Source of the DNA: Chrysoperla carnea
Taxonomy: Eukaryota > Arthropoda > Insecta > Neuroptera > Chrysopidae
Direction of reading: 5' to 3'
DNA: 64,000 nucleotides
Assembly: GCF_905475395.1 (NCBI RefSeq)
Contig: NC_058339.1
Location: 8,688,001-8,752,000, forward strand
Shown: in pieces, positions 1-12,555 of the stretch
Layout of the letters: each line of letters begins with the position of its first letter
Numbering within the stretch: position 1 is the stretch's first letter
The notes under the pieces: model-generated
What the model was told of the DNA's origin: nothing
The model's database searches: none
Seen by the model: only the letters and a program-made list of their open reading frames with translations
Translations under genes and position numbers: made by a program

Positions 1-205
1 GACCGTCGCCAATAAAATTACAATAAAATATTTTTTTTAAACTAAGCACATTACTTTAGAACTTTCGTTAGCATTTCGTACAACAGTTTTAAATAGCAAC
101 ACCGTACCAATAAACTTTGTAATAATAACAAACACGCAAAAATAGAAATTCAGAAGAAAGTGAATACATTTCATGGTGAAGTTTTATTTATTATTTTTTT
201 AAATA

Positions 206-1131
206 ATGGGTGTTCCAACAGGTGAAACAATTGTTTCTGTAGAATTCGAAGTATTCGGTCATGTTCAAGGTATTTCAAACTTACTTTTATTCGACTTAAA
301 TGTATAAAAATAAAATAAAAATGATTTTTCACAGGTGTGTATTTCACAAAATATTGCCGAGAAATGTGTGATCAATTGGGTGTGAGTGGTTGGGTAAAAA
401 ATTCGAAAAAAGGTACAATTGTTGGTAAAATTCAAGGAAGTCGTCCAAATGTAGAAACTATGTAAGTTTGTGTTACATAATATTTATATTGTTTAAAGTT
501 AACAATTGTGTGTCTACACACAGCTTCAAGTATAGTTTATTTTTAGCTTTTTGATTTAGTTCACACTGAATGAAACTATTCTTATATTTTTGATACGGAT
601 TAGCTTATTTTAATTATGAATGTACAGAGTGATTACATCCAGAAATAATTTACTTTTTATAAAATTGATTAACCCGTCAGCTCTCGTGTTATGAGCATTT
701 TGACTTTTTCTCTCTTCATATAATTTTATCTATTTTCGAAGTCTTTCAGAAATTGTGAAAATTTTTATTCACGAGAGTAAGAGTGTAAGCATACTCATAT
801 TTTCGTTATTTATAGAATATCGATTTGTATTGTGTATAGGCAAATTGTATTACAGATATGATATACAAATTACATACTGAACAAAATTACATCTAAATAT
901 AATTTTTTTTAAATAACCACATTAGATTGGTACTTTTTTAGACCATGGACTCGAAAATTAATGAAATTTTCTTGAATAATTGCATTTACTAATTTTTGTT
1001 TGTATTTTTTTTTTAGGGTAGCGTGGTTATCAAATCAAGGATCACCAGGATGTAAAATCGATCATTGTGATTTAACCAATTGGGAGAATTTATCAAAACC
1101 TGAATTCAAAGGATTTTCTATTCGATTCTAA
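206..1131 (+). CDS. Acyp: Acylphosphatase, three exons, catalytic Arg replaced
   Basis: Coding exons are 206-269, 335-461 and 1017-1131, all with GT-AG introns and consistent phase, giving 101 residues, the usual size for this family. Acylphosphatases are small cytosolic enzymes that hydrolyse carboxyl-phosphate bonds. The signature loop GHVQGVYF is at residues 18-25 and the GWVKNSKKGT segment at 40-49, and the protein ends GFSIRF as the family does. The catalytic Asn is present (Asn44), but the position of the catalytic Arg, directly after the GVYF loop, holds Thr26. The 18-residue spacing between the two positions matches the family. The fold therefore looks intact but hydrolase activity is doubtful. 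The start is the first ATG in frame; the 205 bases upstream show no other gene. Confidence 0.9.
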
Positions 1132-1540
1132 TTTATTTTTAATTCCAAGATATTTTTATACTGTATTTCTTTAATTTAGAAATAGATTTTTTTTGTGAAA
1201 TTTTCAATTTTACTTTTATTTTTCCTTCCCAAATTTTTATAGAACAAACAAATATATACAGTTTGTTTGGTTAGAGAATTTCTTTGCCTTCGTTTCATCA
1301 GAAATTTGTAGGTAGAATTGCCATCAAGTATTTGATATTAGACATTTTTTGGTCAAAAAATTTGGAATTTTTTTTTTTTTGTTTACCGAAAAAAATGTTA
1401 TCCCTTTCTACGTAAAAACTGTGATAAACATTAAAATAAAATAAAACTTTTTTTTTTTTAATTAGAAAATTTTATTGTAAAATTAAACGTTTTTATAAAT
1501 AAAATAATTAAATTTAAAAAACATATATTTTTTATATTTA

Positions 1541-1835
1541 CATTTATGGCACTGCAAAAAGTCTTAAATTTGTAATATAAGCTATCCTTTTTAGACTTAA
1601 TTAATAACAATGAAAATATATTTGTAAAAAAAGATTGATTTATGGCACTTTAAACTTCATTTATGGCACTGCAAAAATCTTAAATTTATAATAAAATCTA
1701 TCTATTTTAAAGGACTTACTTAATAATAATACAAATATTTGTAAAAAAAATTTGATTTATGGCACTTTTTTTAATTTCATTAATGGCACTGCAAAAAATC
1801 TTAAATTTATAATATAAACTACCTATTTTAAAAAA
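1541..1835. repeat. Short tandem repeat, about 120 bp unit
   Basis: About two and a half diverged copies of a unit beginning ATTTATGGCACTGCAAAAA, followed by an AT-rich stretch and a second TTATGGCACTT motif. It lies downstream of the acylphosphatase gene. No coding potential is seen. Confidence 0.75.
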
Positions 1836-1846
1836 CTAATTTGTAA

Positions 1847-2530
1847 ATTTGTGATCAAAATTAACTTAGCTCTATAGTAGGTTTCAAGATTGTGGAGTAT
1901 TCGTCCCGGAATGAAGCACAAAAGTGATAGCTAGCAAAAAACTGGCATCACAACGGAAAAGAATGTCCCAAACTTAGTGGGTTTCAAAAAAAATTCCAAT
2001 AAGATCGGATCAAATTTGCCTGTGTTATCAAAGAAATATAATTTTTAACTTTATGACGTCATCAAAATCCAAAAAATTTATTTTGCTCTCTCAAATCCAA
2101 ATTTTGTCCAATTTTGATAAACAAAGTATGGAATCCTACTAATTTTGAGTCATACTTTTCAAATTTGTAGTCAAAATTAATCCAGCTATAATAGGTTTCA
2201 ATAATGTAGAGTTCTGATCCCGGAATGAAGCACAAAAGTGATAGCTAACGAAAAACTGACATCATAGCTGAAAAAAATGGCCCAAAATTAGTTGGTTTCA
2301 AAAAAAATTCCCATAAGATCGGATCAAATTTGCTTGTGTTATCAAAAAAATATAATTTTTTAACTTTATGACGTCATCAAAACCAAAAAACTTTATTTTG
2401 CTCTCTCAAATCCAAATTTTATCCAATTTTGATAAACAAAGTATGAAATCCTACTAATTTTGAGTCATACTTTTCAAATTTGTTATCAAAATTAATCTAA
2501 CTCTAATAGGTTTCAAGAATATGGACAAAA
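1847..2530. repeat. Tandem repeat, about 315 bp unit
   Basis: Two full units start at about 1847 and 2162, and a partial third at 2478, giving periods of 315 and 316 bp. Shared blocks include CCCGGAATGAAGCACAAAAG, TATGACGTCATCAAAA and GCTCTCTCAAATCCAAATTT. It lies just beyond the 3' end of the minus-strand transporter gene. No ORF of note is present. Confidence 0.8.
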
Positions 2531-2641
2531 TTTCAGTTTTTTGGGTAAAACTTTCGTTTTGGTATCGAAACACCTTAAAGTGAACTTATAAAAACAGACA
2601 AAACTTTTGATACGACCTAATAATTTACTGTAACATAGAAT

Positions 2642-5600
2642 TTAAGTTTCTTTTTGTCGAAGTTCATCTTGAATTTGTTCTAAAGTTTTATTTTTAGTTT
2701 CCGGTACATAACGTATAATAAATAAACTACCAATTAAACAACTTCCACAAAATATAAAGAAAACCGTATGCAAACCAAATAAATCTCTAACCGGATGATA
2801 TAAAGTGAGCACAGAAAAAGCATAAATTGAACCAATTAATGTTGCAATTAATGATGCTGTAGTTTTTATATTCGATGGAAATAATTCACCTTGCATTATA
2901 AATGGTACGGAACCTAGCCCAATACCATGGGCTAGTGGAAAAATAATTAAACCAATTGTCGGTATTAGCGTATAACTTGTTAAGTCCATTTCATATACAT
3001 CACGTAACAAAAAATACACTCCTATCGCAAATAAGGGCACGGCTGTACCGAAACAAGAAACTAATAACAAGATTTTCCTACCAAAACGATCCACTAAAAA
3101 TCCAACAATAATCGTTGATAAAAGATAAACAAATGCAAATAGAACGGTACTTACGGAAGTGGAAATCGGTGCATTTATATTTGCTAACACAGTGGGACAA
3201 AAGGCTAAAATAAATGAACTACCAGCTAAATGCTGCGCTGTAAACAAGAGTAATATTATCGACATAACTTTACGATATAACGGAATGCGATATAAATCAC
3301 GTAATTTGATTTTACTATTCTCATACGCAAGAATATTTTCGGTTATACGATTAATTTCCATTTCGCAATTATATAATTCTCCACGAAGTTTTTGTAATGA
3401 ACGAATTGCATTAATACGATCACCTTTCATGATAAAAAAATACGGTGTTTCTGGCATAAAAACAAAAATTATAAAATAGATAACTGGAAATATTGCTGAA
3501 ATAATACTACTAAGTTTTAACGAAACATATGGACCGATTACGTAACTAAATAGCACACCCAAATGAATTTGTATACTAATTAAATTACTTAATTTACCAC
3601 GGATATTTGGTGATGAGATCTCACCCAAATAAACGGGAACCACACTTAATGCAACGCCAATACTTAAACCAGCCATTATTCGTGCAATATATACAACGAT
3701 TAATGTTTCATCGGAATAATATAATAATATCCATTCGAATAGAAATGGAAATGCTAGTAAAAGTAATACTTTTTTACGTCCAATTATATCAACAAGTGTT
3801 GCACCTAAAAATGGTCCAGTAATCGATGCTAAAGAGATAATTGATGCCATCCATGTGAGTTCGAATTCGGTTACATGTAATGGAAATGTTGGTGATGTCA
3901 TTTTCATAAATGTTGGACCAGGCCATCCCCAATTCATTCCGGTGATAAACAGTGCCAAAGTTGCTGAAACAAAGAATATTTATATTAATTTTTATATATG
4001 TGAAATGAGTTTTATAGTAGTTAACCAATCAAAATATAACTTAAACAAAAGTTGCATTGCAAGATTAATTTAATGATTGGATGCAGAGTTTCTGAGATAT
4101 TGCAATATTTGGATTGATTTTAGTCCGTATCTCAAAAACTATTCGACCAGTCAACAAATGAACCCAATTTTTGAAATTTTTGGGTCAAAATTACCTTATA
4201 TACTGAGTTTTATCGAAATTTTTTTTATCGAAAATCGAAGGAGAAATAGCCCAGCAAAGTGGGCGGGTATCTGCTAGTATACATATAAGATAGAAAAAAA
4301 TATGAATGTATTACTTTCGTTGCTGTACATTGAACTTGTTATATCACCATCATAAAATAATATACCACTAGTTCGATTTACATCTAGGCATATAACTATC
4401 ACAAGTATGATAGTTATATGTAAATCGAACTAGTGGTATATAATATAAAGCACTATCATATTACAATGTATGTACTTGTAGAGAAGCCTTGTAAAAAATG
4501 CAACAATCTTATAACAGGTACAATATATTACACAGGATGTTTTTTAGAAAAGAAAATCTTTACAAAAGTTGTAAAGTTAAAAGAGTTGTTAAAAGTGTAC
4601 ATTTCGAATTTGACCTTAATTTTCAAGATATAGATAACTAGCTCTAGTTAAAACAAGATCAGATTACATCTGGCTGTAGCATATTTTTGCTCCTTGGAGC
4701 TAGATTTGCCTTTTCTTTAACTCCGTTTACATTTAAGTCGTCTATCTCTCACAATATATAAAAAAGGGAAAAATCTTAACTCGCAAAAATGTTTTTCGTA
4801 AAAAATATCAACATTATTTTTTCAAAACTTTCAAAAAGAAAACTTTATTAATTCAAAACAATTTTTCCAAAGTCCAAAGGATTCGGCAAAAATTCGACAC
4901 GGTATGAAAAGTTTCTGACGCCTGTAAAACTTTCATAAAAATATCAAAAACTTTTATTCAAAACAACTTTTCCAAAATCGAAAGGATTCGAAAAAAATTC
5001 AATACGGTGTGAAAAGTTTCTAACGCCTGTAGTTCCAGAGGGATTTATTTCCCTTTAACAATAACAAAAAATTCTCTTTAATAATAATTTTTTTCAATTC
5101 TCTTTAATTATGATTACTAGACAAAATATTTGTTAATATTTAGTTTACACTGTATGCATCATATTAAAAACATCAATTATAATCGAAGGGACCATGATGT
5201 AAATAAATATCGTATACATAATTAAAAGTAAATAACAAAAACAAAAAGTAATAATAACACAAAAGTTTCTATCAAATCAAAATTTTTTTCAAAAATTAAA
5301 TAAATACATTGTAGTTACAATTTATAATAATTAATTAATATGAATTAATGTCTATCTAATAAATAAAAACAGTCGATTAGGACTTCATAGTTATTTCATA
5401 GAAAATGAATATTTATTATTTATTAGTTAAGAGAGGTGATTTTATTTTTCTCTAATGACAACAATAATTAAATAAAATTTAATAAATTAACTTTAATACA
5501 ATTTACAGCGTAGTATTACAATATTAACTTATATATGGATAACATAATTTTGTTTGAAACATTTTTTTGTAAACATCACTGTTTACTCACGAGGGCACAC

Positions 5601-8600
5601 ATTAACATGGGATTATCAGTTATGTATGTATGACATGTATAGGTAAACCGATATATTCTCTGGTAATGTGATAGAATAATCAACACTGTCTATACATGAT
5701 ATTACAACAATTAACTCAGTCAATTGTTTGTTTTCACTGGTTTTTTTCGATATAAATTTAATAATGTAATACTTCCCTGTAAAGTTTTATTAAAGGAAAT
5801 TTCTTTAATCAATTAATATGAATTAATGTTTAATAAATAACAAGTGAAAACAAACAATTGAGTTAATTGTTGAAATACCATATGTATAGAAAGTGTTGAA
5901 CATCAGTGCTTGGATTATTTTTTTTACAAATAAGAAGAGTTTAAAAAACACATTTATGGCGGTTTTTCTATGCCGCCATTTATATTTGCGAAAGTTGTTT
6001 CCAGAATTTGTTTTTCATTTTTCGTGAATGTTCCACAAAATCACTAGTTGAAGCTACCTGCAAATCAACTCTCTATCTTTTATAATAATAATAATAATAA
6101 TAATGGGGTTTAACCTCCGTTTCTCTGACATATACGCCTATAACAGAGGCCACCCACATCATTATTTGTGAATCTTTATTTATTTAATTAGAAATTATAT
6201 TTTACAATTACATTTTTGATGTGGGTGGAGTCGGTTACTACGTTCTTATCCAAGCGACGACAATGTGATCAATTCTGACTTGAGTATTTCATAAAAAATA
6301 AAAAAGTAAATAAATTATTTATTAGATAAGATTTTTCTCTAGTATTAATGACAGTAATTATATAAAATTTAATAAATTACATTTAAGAGAACTTATCACC
6401 TTGAGTTTTTGTTTTGAAATCGATTTTTTTTACATAAATAAGTACCTACCATTAAACCTTTAGAATATTACCGTAAAATTTTAGAAAAAAACAAAAAAAA
6501 TGTTTTTGAGTTATTCGTATATAGGTATACCGTTTAATAAATCATCGGGTTTCTTTTTCTTTAAATTCGTTTTTCTCAGCTTCATGTTTTTTCAAAAATA
6601 TTACCTTGATTGTCGATTCTAAGTTTATCAACTTATTTTAGTTGATCTTATTTTGCTCGTTTTGAATTTCAAAGTCAGACTGGATAAAATAGGACTAGAA
6701 AACTATTATATACTTTTTTTAATTTAAACTCAAAGTTTTCAATTTTTTCTACTCACATTTGTTTGCGCAAAGTACAAAATTTTGAATTTTTTCAAAATAA
6801 AAAATAATTTTTGATCAGTTTTAAGCAAAAAAGTACCCTTGTAATTTTTTCTCGAGACGCTTAGTTTTTAAAATAGATTAGGTAACGCGGCTCGCGTGCT
6901 ACGAATTTTTTTCGTTCACATGGTTTCGCTCCCTCGTATAGGTCATCGTGGACACCTGGAGATTCATATAGACCACTGTACGAATAACTGGTTTAGATTT
7001 TAGATTTATGTAAATGTGATTCCAATGTGTAGGCGTCATACTGTTTTAATGGCAATGTGTACACGTTTTATACCTTGTATATATGTAATATATATCAAGG
7101 TATACTAAATTTAGTCCCAAGTTTTTTAACGCCTAAAACTGTGGATGCCCGGAACAAAATTTTGGTATAGGTGTTCATTAAGTCACCTAATTAGTCCATT
7201 CCCAGTTGTCTGTCTGTTAACATGATAACTTAAAAACGAAAAGAAATATAAAGCTGATATCTCAGCTTGATATCTCTTTTCGTTTTCGAGTTATGGTGTT
7301 CACAGACGGACAGACGGGTGGACAACCAAAATTGGACTAATTGGGTGATTTAATGAACACCTATACCAAAATTTTCTTCGTAGAATCAATATTTTTAAGC
7401 GTTACAAACTTGGGACTAAACTTAGTGTACCTTGATATATATTACATATATATGCAAGCACTGATATTCAACACTTTCTATACAAGGTATTTGAACAATT
7501 AACTCAATCGATTGTTTGTTTTCACTTTTTTTTTTTAAATATTTACCTACTAATATTTATATATGCATTATTAATAATAATTTATCTGACAATTTTATTT
7601 GAAATGTTTTTATTTCATGGCCAAGTTTCTATCTTTTTTGGGAGTTTAGCTACTACCAATTAATTTGAATGAAGTTATTTATTCATGTAATATGGGCCTC
7701 ATGAAGAATTTGTAAAATAATTAGGTGGAGTGCACTTTAGACACAGACTTCATCTCTGTTTACCCAGTAAGCTTATTGATTTATAACACGATTTATGATT
7801 ATAATAAACCATATAGAGATAAATACCATAGAGCTACAAATTCGACGCCCAAGCGATTGATCGCAGCAGAGAGGGACTTCTATACATGCTATAATCATAA
7901 TAGTATACAGTATGGAATTATTCCCGTTTGCTATGCTTCTATATAGGGTTGTTCACGCTACACTACACGGAAAAGTATGGCTAAACGGCTTAGTTTTAAC
8001 AAAATTTTCTTTCACGAATAGATGGAGGATTATTGGCTGTACATTTTAAAATCATTTTCGTTATATACAGGCTGGTCGGAAACGCGTAATGTATCAAAGT
8101 TGTATTTTTTCCAATATTTCCATTTTCAGATTCTACGATCAAAATAAACGTGTTTTTCTCAAAGCTTACGATTGAGTTTCTTGTCGCTACTGTGAATAAT
8201 TGAATTACGTATACAGGTTGTTCCAAAAAATGTGGACTAAAGAATTCCAAGTTTAAAAACGAAAAACGAACGTCTAACAGTCTCTGTGGCCAAGAATTCA
8301 CTTATAACGTTTCCTGTATTTATACAACTCTATGGTATTATTATCTCTATGTAATAAACACACCTAATACATCGACAGAAACAGGTGTTTCAAAAAGAAT
8401 GGTAAATAATTCATTTTACCAAAGTGGATTTATATTGAAAAGTAATCGCCATTCACATTTTTTTACAATTACGTAAATAATTTATACTTGCGAGGAGACA
8501 GCACTCTCTCATTTTTGAGGTTCCGTCATCAAAGATGGAAAACTGAGCCCATATAATTTCGTCATGATCGTCTCTATTTACAACAAGTTAATTTAACAAA

Positions 8601-11511
8601 ATGAAGCCTTATCCAAACTGAGTCGGTTTTGAATATCTTCGCAATTGTTTAGTTTTTCGGGTGCGGAACCTTAAACTCGCACTTGAAACATAGTACAGAA
8701 CACTCTCCATTTAATTACCTATCAAACGAAATAAAAAAAATCCAAATTGGTCCGTCCATTTAGGCGCTACGATGCCACAGACAGACAGACAGACACACAA
8801 ACATAGCGGTCAAACTTATAACACCCCTTTTTTAGTTCGGGGGTTAAAATACGAAATTAAAAAATCTTAAAATCATTATAAGTTTAACATTTGTAAATCT
8901 TTATCAATGTATCGTTCAATATAATTCGACAAATATCATTTCGTTGGACTGTTCTTTCAAAGAATAAACAGTTTGAAGGTATACTAGCACAACCTATGCG
9001 GAATTCCACAGTGCGTTATCCCTGGCTAAAAACAGGATAGTGAAATATCAATAATAATTTATTTTCTTTTTAATTATAGGCAATTTTATTACAGATATGA
9101 TATACAAATTACGTAATGAACGAAATAACTTCGGATTCGTCAACAGCGACCCCAAAAATCCTCGAGTATACTTTTTTGGTCCAAGAGAGGGGAGTATATC
9201 GAAATTTAGCCCCCGTGTGTACGTTTCTGGCCAATTTTGTTATATATTTACAAAGTTTTAAAGTTTTCAAAAATCATCTCAGAAATGGATTCAAATAGTT
9301 GGCCTATTTGGCCCATAGCAATGTTTATATACGAACTTTCCATGAACATAAAAAAAAAAATTGTCCCGATAGGTTGAGGTACAAAAAAATTCTCTTTGAA
9401 ATGCTAAAATGACACGACTAAATGAAATGTTTTATGAAATAAATGCTAATATTTTCTAATACCGTCTGTACTATAAGGAAATAACAAAATTATTACATCA
9501 TTTTATTGTTTTCAAGTCTAATTTGATGACTGTTTTTTTCAATATTTTATTATTACGACCAAGCTGAAATGTAACTGACCTTCCTCTTGACATTAAGCCA
9601 TAAAAAATTTAAAAATTCTTAAAAGAAGTTTCCAAAAAGTTATAAAATTATTACGTTGATTTAATTTGATGATTTTTGAATAGAACAACTGACATACAAA
9701 GTTGAGTATTGATTTTAGTGCTTTATACGAAAAGTGCTTTTCAATTGCGTGGCTCACAAAAACAGAATATACAATTTAATTTTCTGAAAAGACCCTTCTG
9801 GAAAAATTTCTCTGTCAAAACTGAAAATAAGTCCGAATAACAGTTCTTAAATTTTTACTTTTTCTTAAAAAGTTTGAAAAAGTCTTATAAACTTGGAATA
9901 ACTTTTAATTTGACGTAAAAAGTAAGAGTATAATTCCAAGATTTCGGACTCTTCCAGATGATCTTATTACGTGTTAATTAATCCTACTAAAATAGTTACT
10001 AAGATTTCTTAAATACTATAAAATGTCGGGCAGCACGGGTCGAGCTAGTATATTTTTCGTTTTTATAATTATTTACTGTATTCTCGTCTATTTTGATTTT
10101 GTTGCATGCACTAAAGATGGAATGATATAGATAAAATTTTAAAAATTGAATAATTCATTTTTATGTAGATTCAATTGCAGTTTTATTGTTATTTAATGCA
10201 AAAATTTGCAAGTAAAAATCACAATAATCATAAATAAATAAATACCAGCCCACACTTGCATTTCTAAGCAAATACTACTAATTTGCCATTATAGTCATAT
10301 ATAAAGAAAGAATCGATCGATAAGTTCCATATTATTTCCAAATAAATAATTTACAATACTTGTTTATACTATATTAGGAGTTAAAAATAAAGTTATTTAA
10401 AAATAATTATTCTAGTAAAATTTTCTTATAAATAAATGGTTAATGGTTAAAATTATTTTTAAAATGCCCTTCATTTTGAAATTAATGGGTAGTTTCGTTT
10501 AAAAATATTGCTTTAGAAAAACTTAATTTCCGATTCAATCCAATAGAACCCAATATAAAAATTCCAATTCGATTCTATTAATGAATTGGGACCAATTAGA
10601 AATTTTCGATTAAATCTATTAGATTGAATCGAAATTCAATCGGAATGAATAGGGAATTTGCGACACCATCATATTTTGAAGGTGACCATCATATTTTCGT
10701 TATTTATAGGAATATTGACAGTTGATTAACAGTTGATTCACTATTAGTAATGAATCGAAGGTACTTCTGAACCACTTTTTCCAATGCCTAGATATCGATA
10801 ATTAAGTCCTTGACACCAACATTTCGTTCAAGTAGTAAAACTCCCAACTGAAATTGGTCGAGTACCTCCGGAGACAATCTTTGCCCCAAGGGATAAGTAA
10901 AAATTATCAGATGGGGGTTTAGAATAAAATTAGGAACTAAAGACTATAACTATTTGAAACGATTCAGTGTTCCCATCATGTCCATATGGGTCAACCGTCA
11001 AGCCACTATTTTTCTTTTATCCCTATCTATAAGTTTGATAGCCAATCGGTCAATCTTAGTTCAAACAACGTGGAAAGAGAGGGTGGGGACACCTAGCCTC
11101 ACCACTGGCCTACGTCATGGGTCTAAATCCATGGCTTAGCATATGCATTTGTTTGAATACACAATTATGCGTAGGTGATTGTTTTTGTTATTACTGGTTT
11201 TCCAATTAGATACGATTGTTTTATGCATATGCAAAGTAGGTACAGATTTCCTTTAAGCTATATTAAATAATTTTTATTGAATAAAATTATAACTTACCTG
11301 TAAACGATGCTACATACTGCAATGTTAAATTTTCAATATTTTTTTGTTCGATAGTTACTTTACACTCGTTATCATTATTCACAGATTTTACAATTATTGC
11401 ACTTTTACCATCAAATGTTGTAATTAATTCATCATTAATATCATTTAATTTAACACCGCCGTTAGTGCAAATGAATTCTTCTTCGGTTGTTTGAACAGGT
11501 TTGTAAACCAT
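2642..11511 (-). CDS. Sugar transporter, facilitated trehalose transporter (Tret1)-like
   Basis: Two coding exons on the minus strand, 11511-11298 and 3963-2642, join G|CA across a 7.3 kb intron (donor GTAAGT; acceptor TTTCAG) to give 511 residues. The join restores the family pattern QYVAS.TATLALFITGMNWGW at the first membrane helix, which supports the distant first exon. Other major-facilitator marks are DIIGRKK after helix 2, YLGEISSPNIRGK in helix 4, PETP before the central loop, DRFGRK in the second half, and PETKNKTLEQI at the C-terminus. About 12 hydrophobic segments are visible. The usual QLSGIN sugar-binding stretch reads QHLAGSS here, so the substrate is uncertain. The residues before helix 1 (about 1-65) are hydrophilic. 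The intron is packed with mobile-element debris. Confidence 0.87.
4070..4277 (+). mobile_element. Helitron-like non-autonomous element, 3' end
   Basis: A short hairpin (GCCCAGCAAAGTGGGC) is followed by GGGTATCTG and CTAG, with T as the next base. A subterminal hairpin and a CTRR end are typical of Helitrons. The upstream 180 bases (with GATATTGCAATATTTGGATT) recur inverted at 13.3-13.8 kb. It lies in the transporter intron. The 5' end was not found. Confidence 0.6.
4361..4440. repeat. 80 bp near-perfect hairpin
   Basis: The outer arms of about 22 bp (TATACCACTAGTTCGATTTA and its complement) and inner arms of 11 bp (ATAACTATC/GATAGTTAT) fold into one hairpin with a small asymmetric bulge. It lies inside the transporter intron. 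Confidence 0.8.
4850..5045. repeat. Tandem duplication, about 105 bp unit
   Basis: Two copies share AATTCAAAACAA, CCAAA, AAGGATTCG, ATACGGT and GAAAAGTTTCT.ACGCCTGTA. Intronic, no coding potential. Confidence 0.65.
5672..5915. mobile_element. Foldback MITE
   Basis: The left arm (AACAATTAACTCAGTCAATT, GTTTGTTTTCACT) is mirrored by the right arm (AGTGAAAACAAACAATTGAG, TTAATTGTTGAAATACC). The inner AT-rich part contains a second mirrored block (AATTAATATGAATTAATGT). Half copies are present at about 7455-7530 and 11925-12010. Confidence 0.65.
6078..6165 (-). mobile_element. LINE 3' end remnant with (ATT)n tail
   Basis: Read on the minus strand, a GC-richer segment (GGAGGTTAAACCCC) runs into ATT repeats, as expected for a non-LTR element 3' tail. 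No ORF survives. Confidence 0.4.
7072..7455. mobile_element. Foldback element, about 380 bp
   Basis: The ends are mirror images: ATATATGTAATATATATCAA at the left, TTGATATATATTACATATAT at the right. Inner arms also match inverted (TTTAGTCCCAAGTTT / AACTTGGGACTAAACTTAG and TTGGTATAGGTGTTCATTAA / TTAATGAACACCTATACCAA). Related fragments lie at 12290-12550 and 39800-39903. Confidence 0.75.
8735..8850 (-). repeat. Dispersed repeat with (GACA)n core
   Basis: Carries the family block ending CCCCTTTTTTAGTTCGGGGG, with GGCGCTACGATGCCACAGAC. Copies occur at 19925-20050, 24268-24615 and 31068-31262. The longer copies also include a GTGCGAGTTTAGGGTTCCGT block. Confidence 0.7.
8851..11297. other. Remainder of transporter intron
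   Basis: AT-rich intron sequence. A Helitron-like terminus is possible near 10047 (GCACGGGTCGAG then CTAG followed by T). A degenerate AGTTTGAAAAAGTCTTA repeat at 9600-9960 resembles the one at 46.7-47.2 kb. No additional exon was recognised. Confidence 0.5.
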
Positions 11512-11924
11512 GTTTATTCTATTTCTATTTTTTTTAAATAAAATGCAGTTAGAAGGTATAATATATTACCAATAATTTATTGATTGATATGTTTAGATAT
11601 AATAAGTTGACCAGAATTGTCTGTTAGGTAGGTATAAGTATTACTAAAACAAAGTTCTATTATTCTTTAACACTAACAATCACTATCTTTTTAAAATATC
11701 TTTATTGGTAAAATCTTTTACCTATACGTTAAGGAAATAAAAAAATAGTTTTGGGTTTATTTAAAACTGGTTATTTTTTAAGGAATTAATTTTTATTATA
11801 AAACTAAATTATAGTAGCACATAAATTTAAAATATTTAATGCATATAACGGCATATCCACCCACCTCTGTATACAGAACACAGGTGGGAAGTAAACTGAG
11901 CAGTTTTTACTTTTTTATAAAGAA

Positions 11925-12555
11925 CAAGTGAAAAAAAAAAAAACAAAGAACTGAGTTAACTGTTGAAATACTCTTTATAAAAAATGATTAATGTCCGTGC
12001 TTGTATTATTTTTTATAAATTAGAAGAGTATAAAAACCAACACAATTATGGCAGCCATTTATTTGTTTTTCGAAGACCACCATTTGAAATTACCTGCAAA
12101 CTTTGTATCCTTACCTTTTATAGTTTTGGAGAAAATGGACACCAAAATTTTGTCCTAATTTGTACCCTCACGGGTAAACAAAGAAGTTTACAAAAAAATG
12201 TTTCAAATGAAAGTTTTTTATGTTTCAATAACCAGTATTTTATATATTTAAACTTTTGTTCTATCTTTATCGGTTTACAAGTCCTACGGACCTAAGACCC
12301 AATTGACCTATGTTGCTCATTTACGAATTCAAACTCACTTTATACGTCCTGAGCACAATACAAAAATTTCAACTTAATATTTCTTTACGTTTTCGAGTTA
12401 TCATGTCGCCGGGCGGGCAAACGGATAGACGTGCGGGGAGGGAGATCCGGAAATGGACTAAATAGGTGATTTTTTCGTAGCATCAATATTTTAAAGCGTT
12501 ACAAGCTTGGGACTAAACTTAGTACCTATACCTTGATATATATTTCCACCCTTAA
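11925..12555. repeat. Fragments of two foldback families
   Basis: 11925-12010 matches the right arm of the 5.7-5.9 kb MITE. 12290-12550 matches the right half of the 7.1-7.45 kb foldback (TTGGGACTAAACTTAGTACC, CTTGATATATATT). An open frame across the first piece has no family resemblance. Confidence 0.55.

Noticed and set aside
3789-4073. Open frames overlapping the 5' part of transporter exon 2 on both strands
   Set aside because: They are out of frame with the transporter and have no family resemblance; the transporter frame explains the sequence.
11984-12295. 103-codon plus-strand frame
   Set aside because: Lies across a foldback MITE fragment and has no recognisable domain or splice context.
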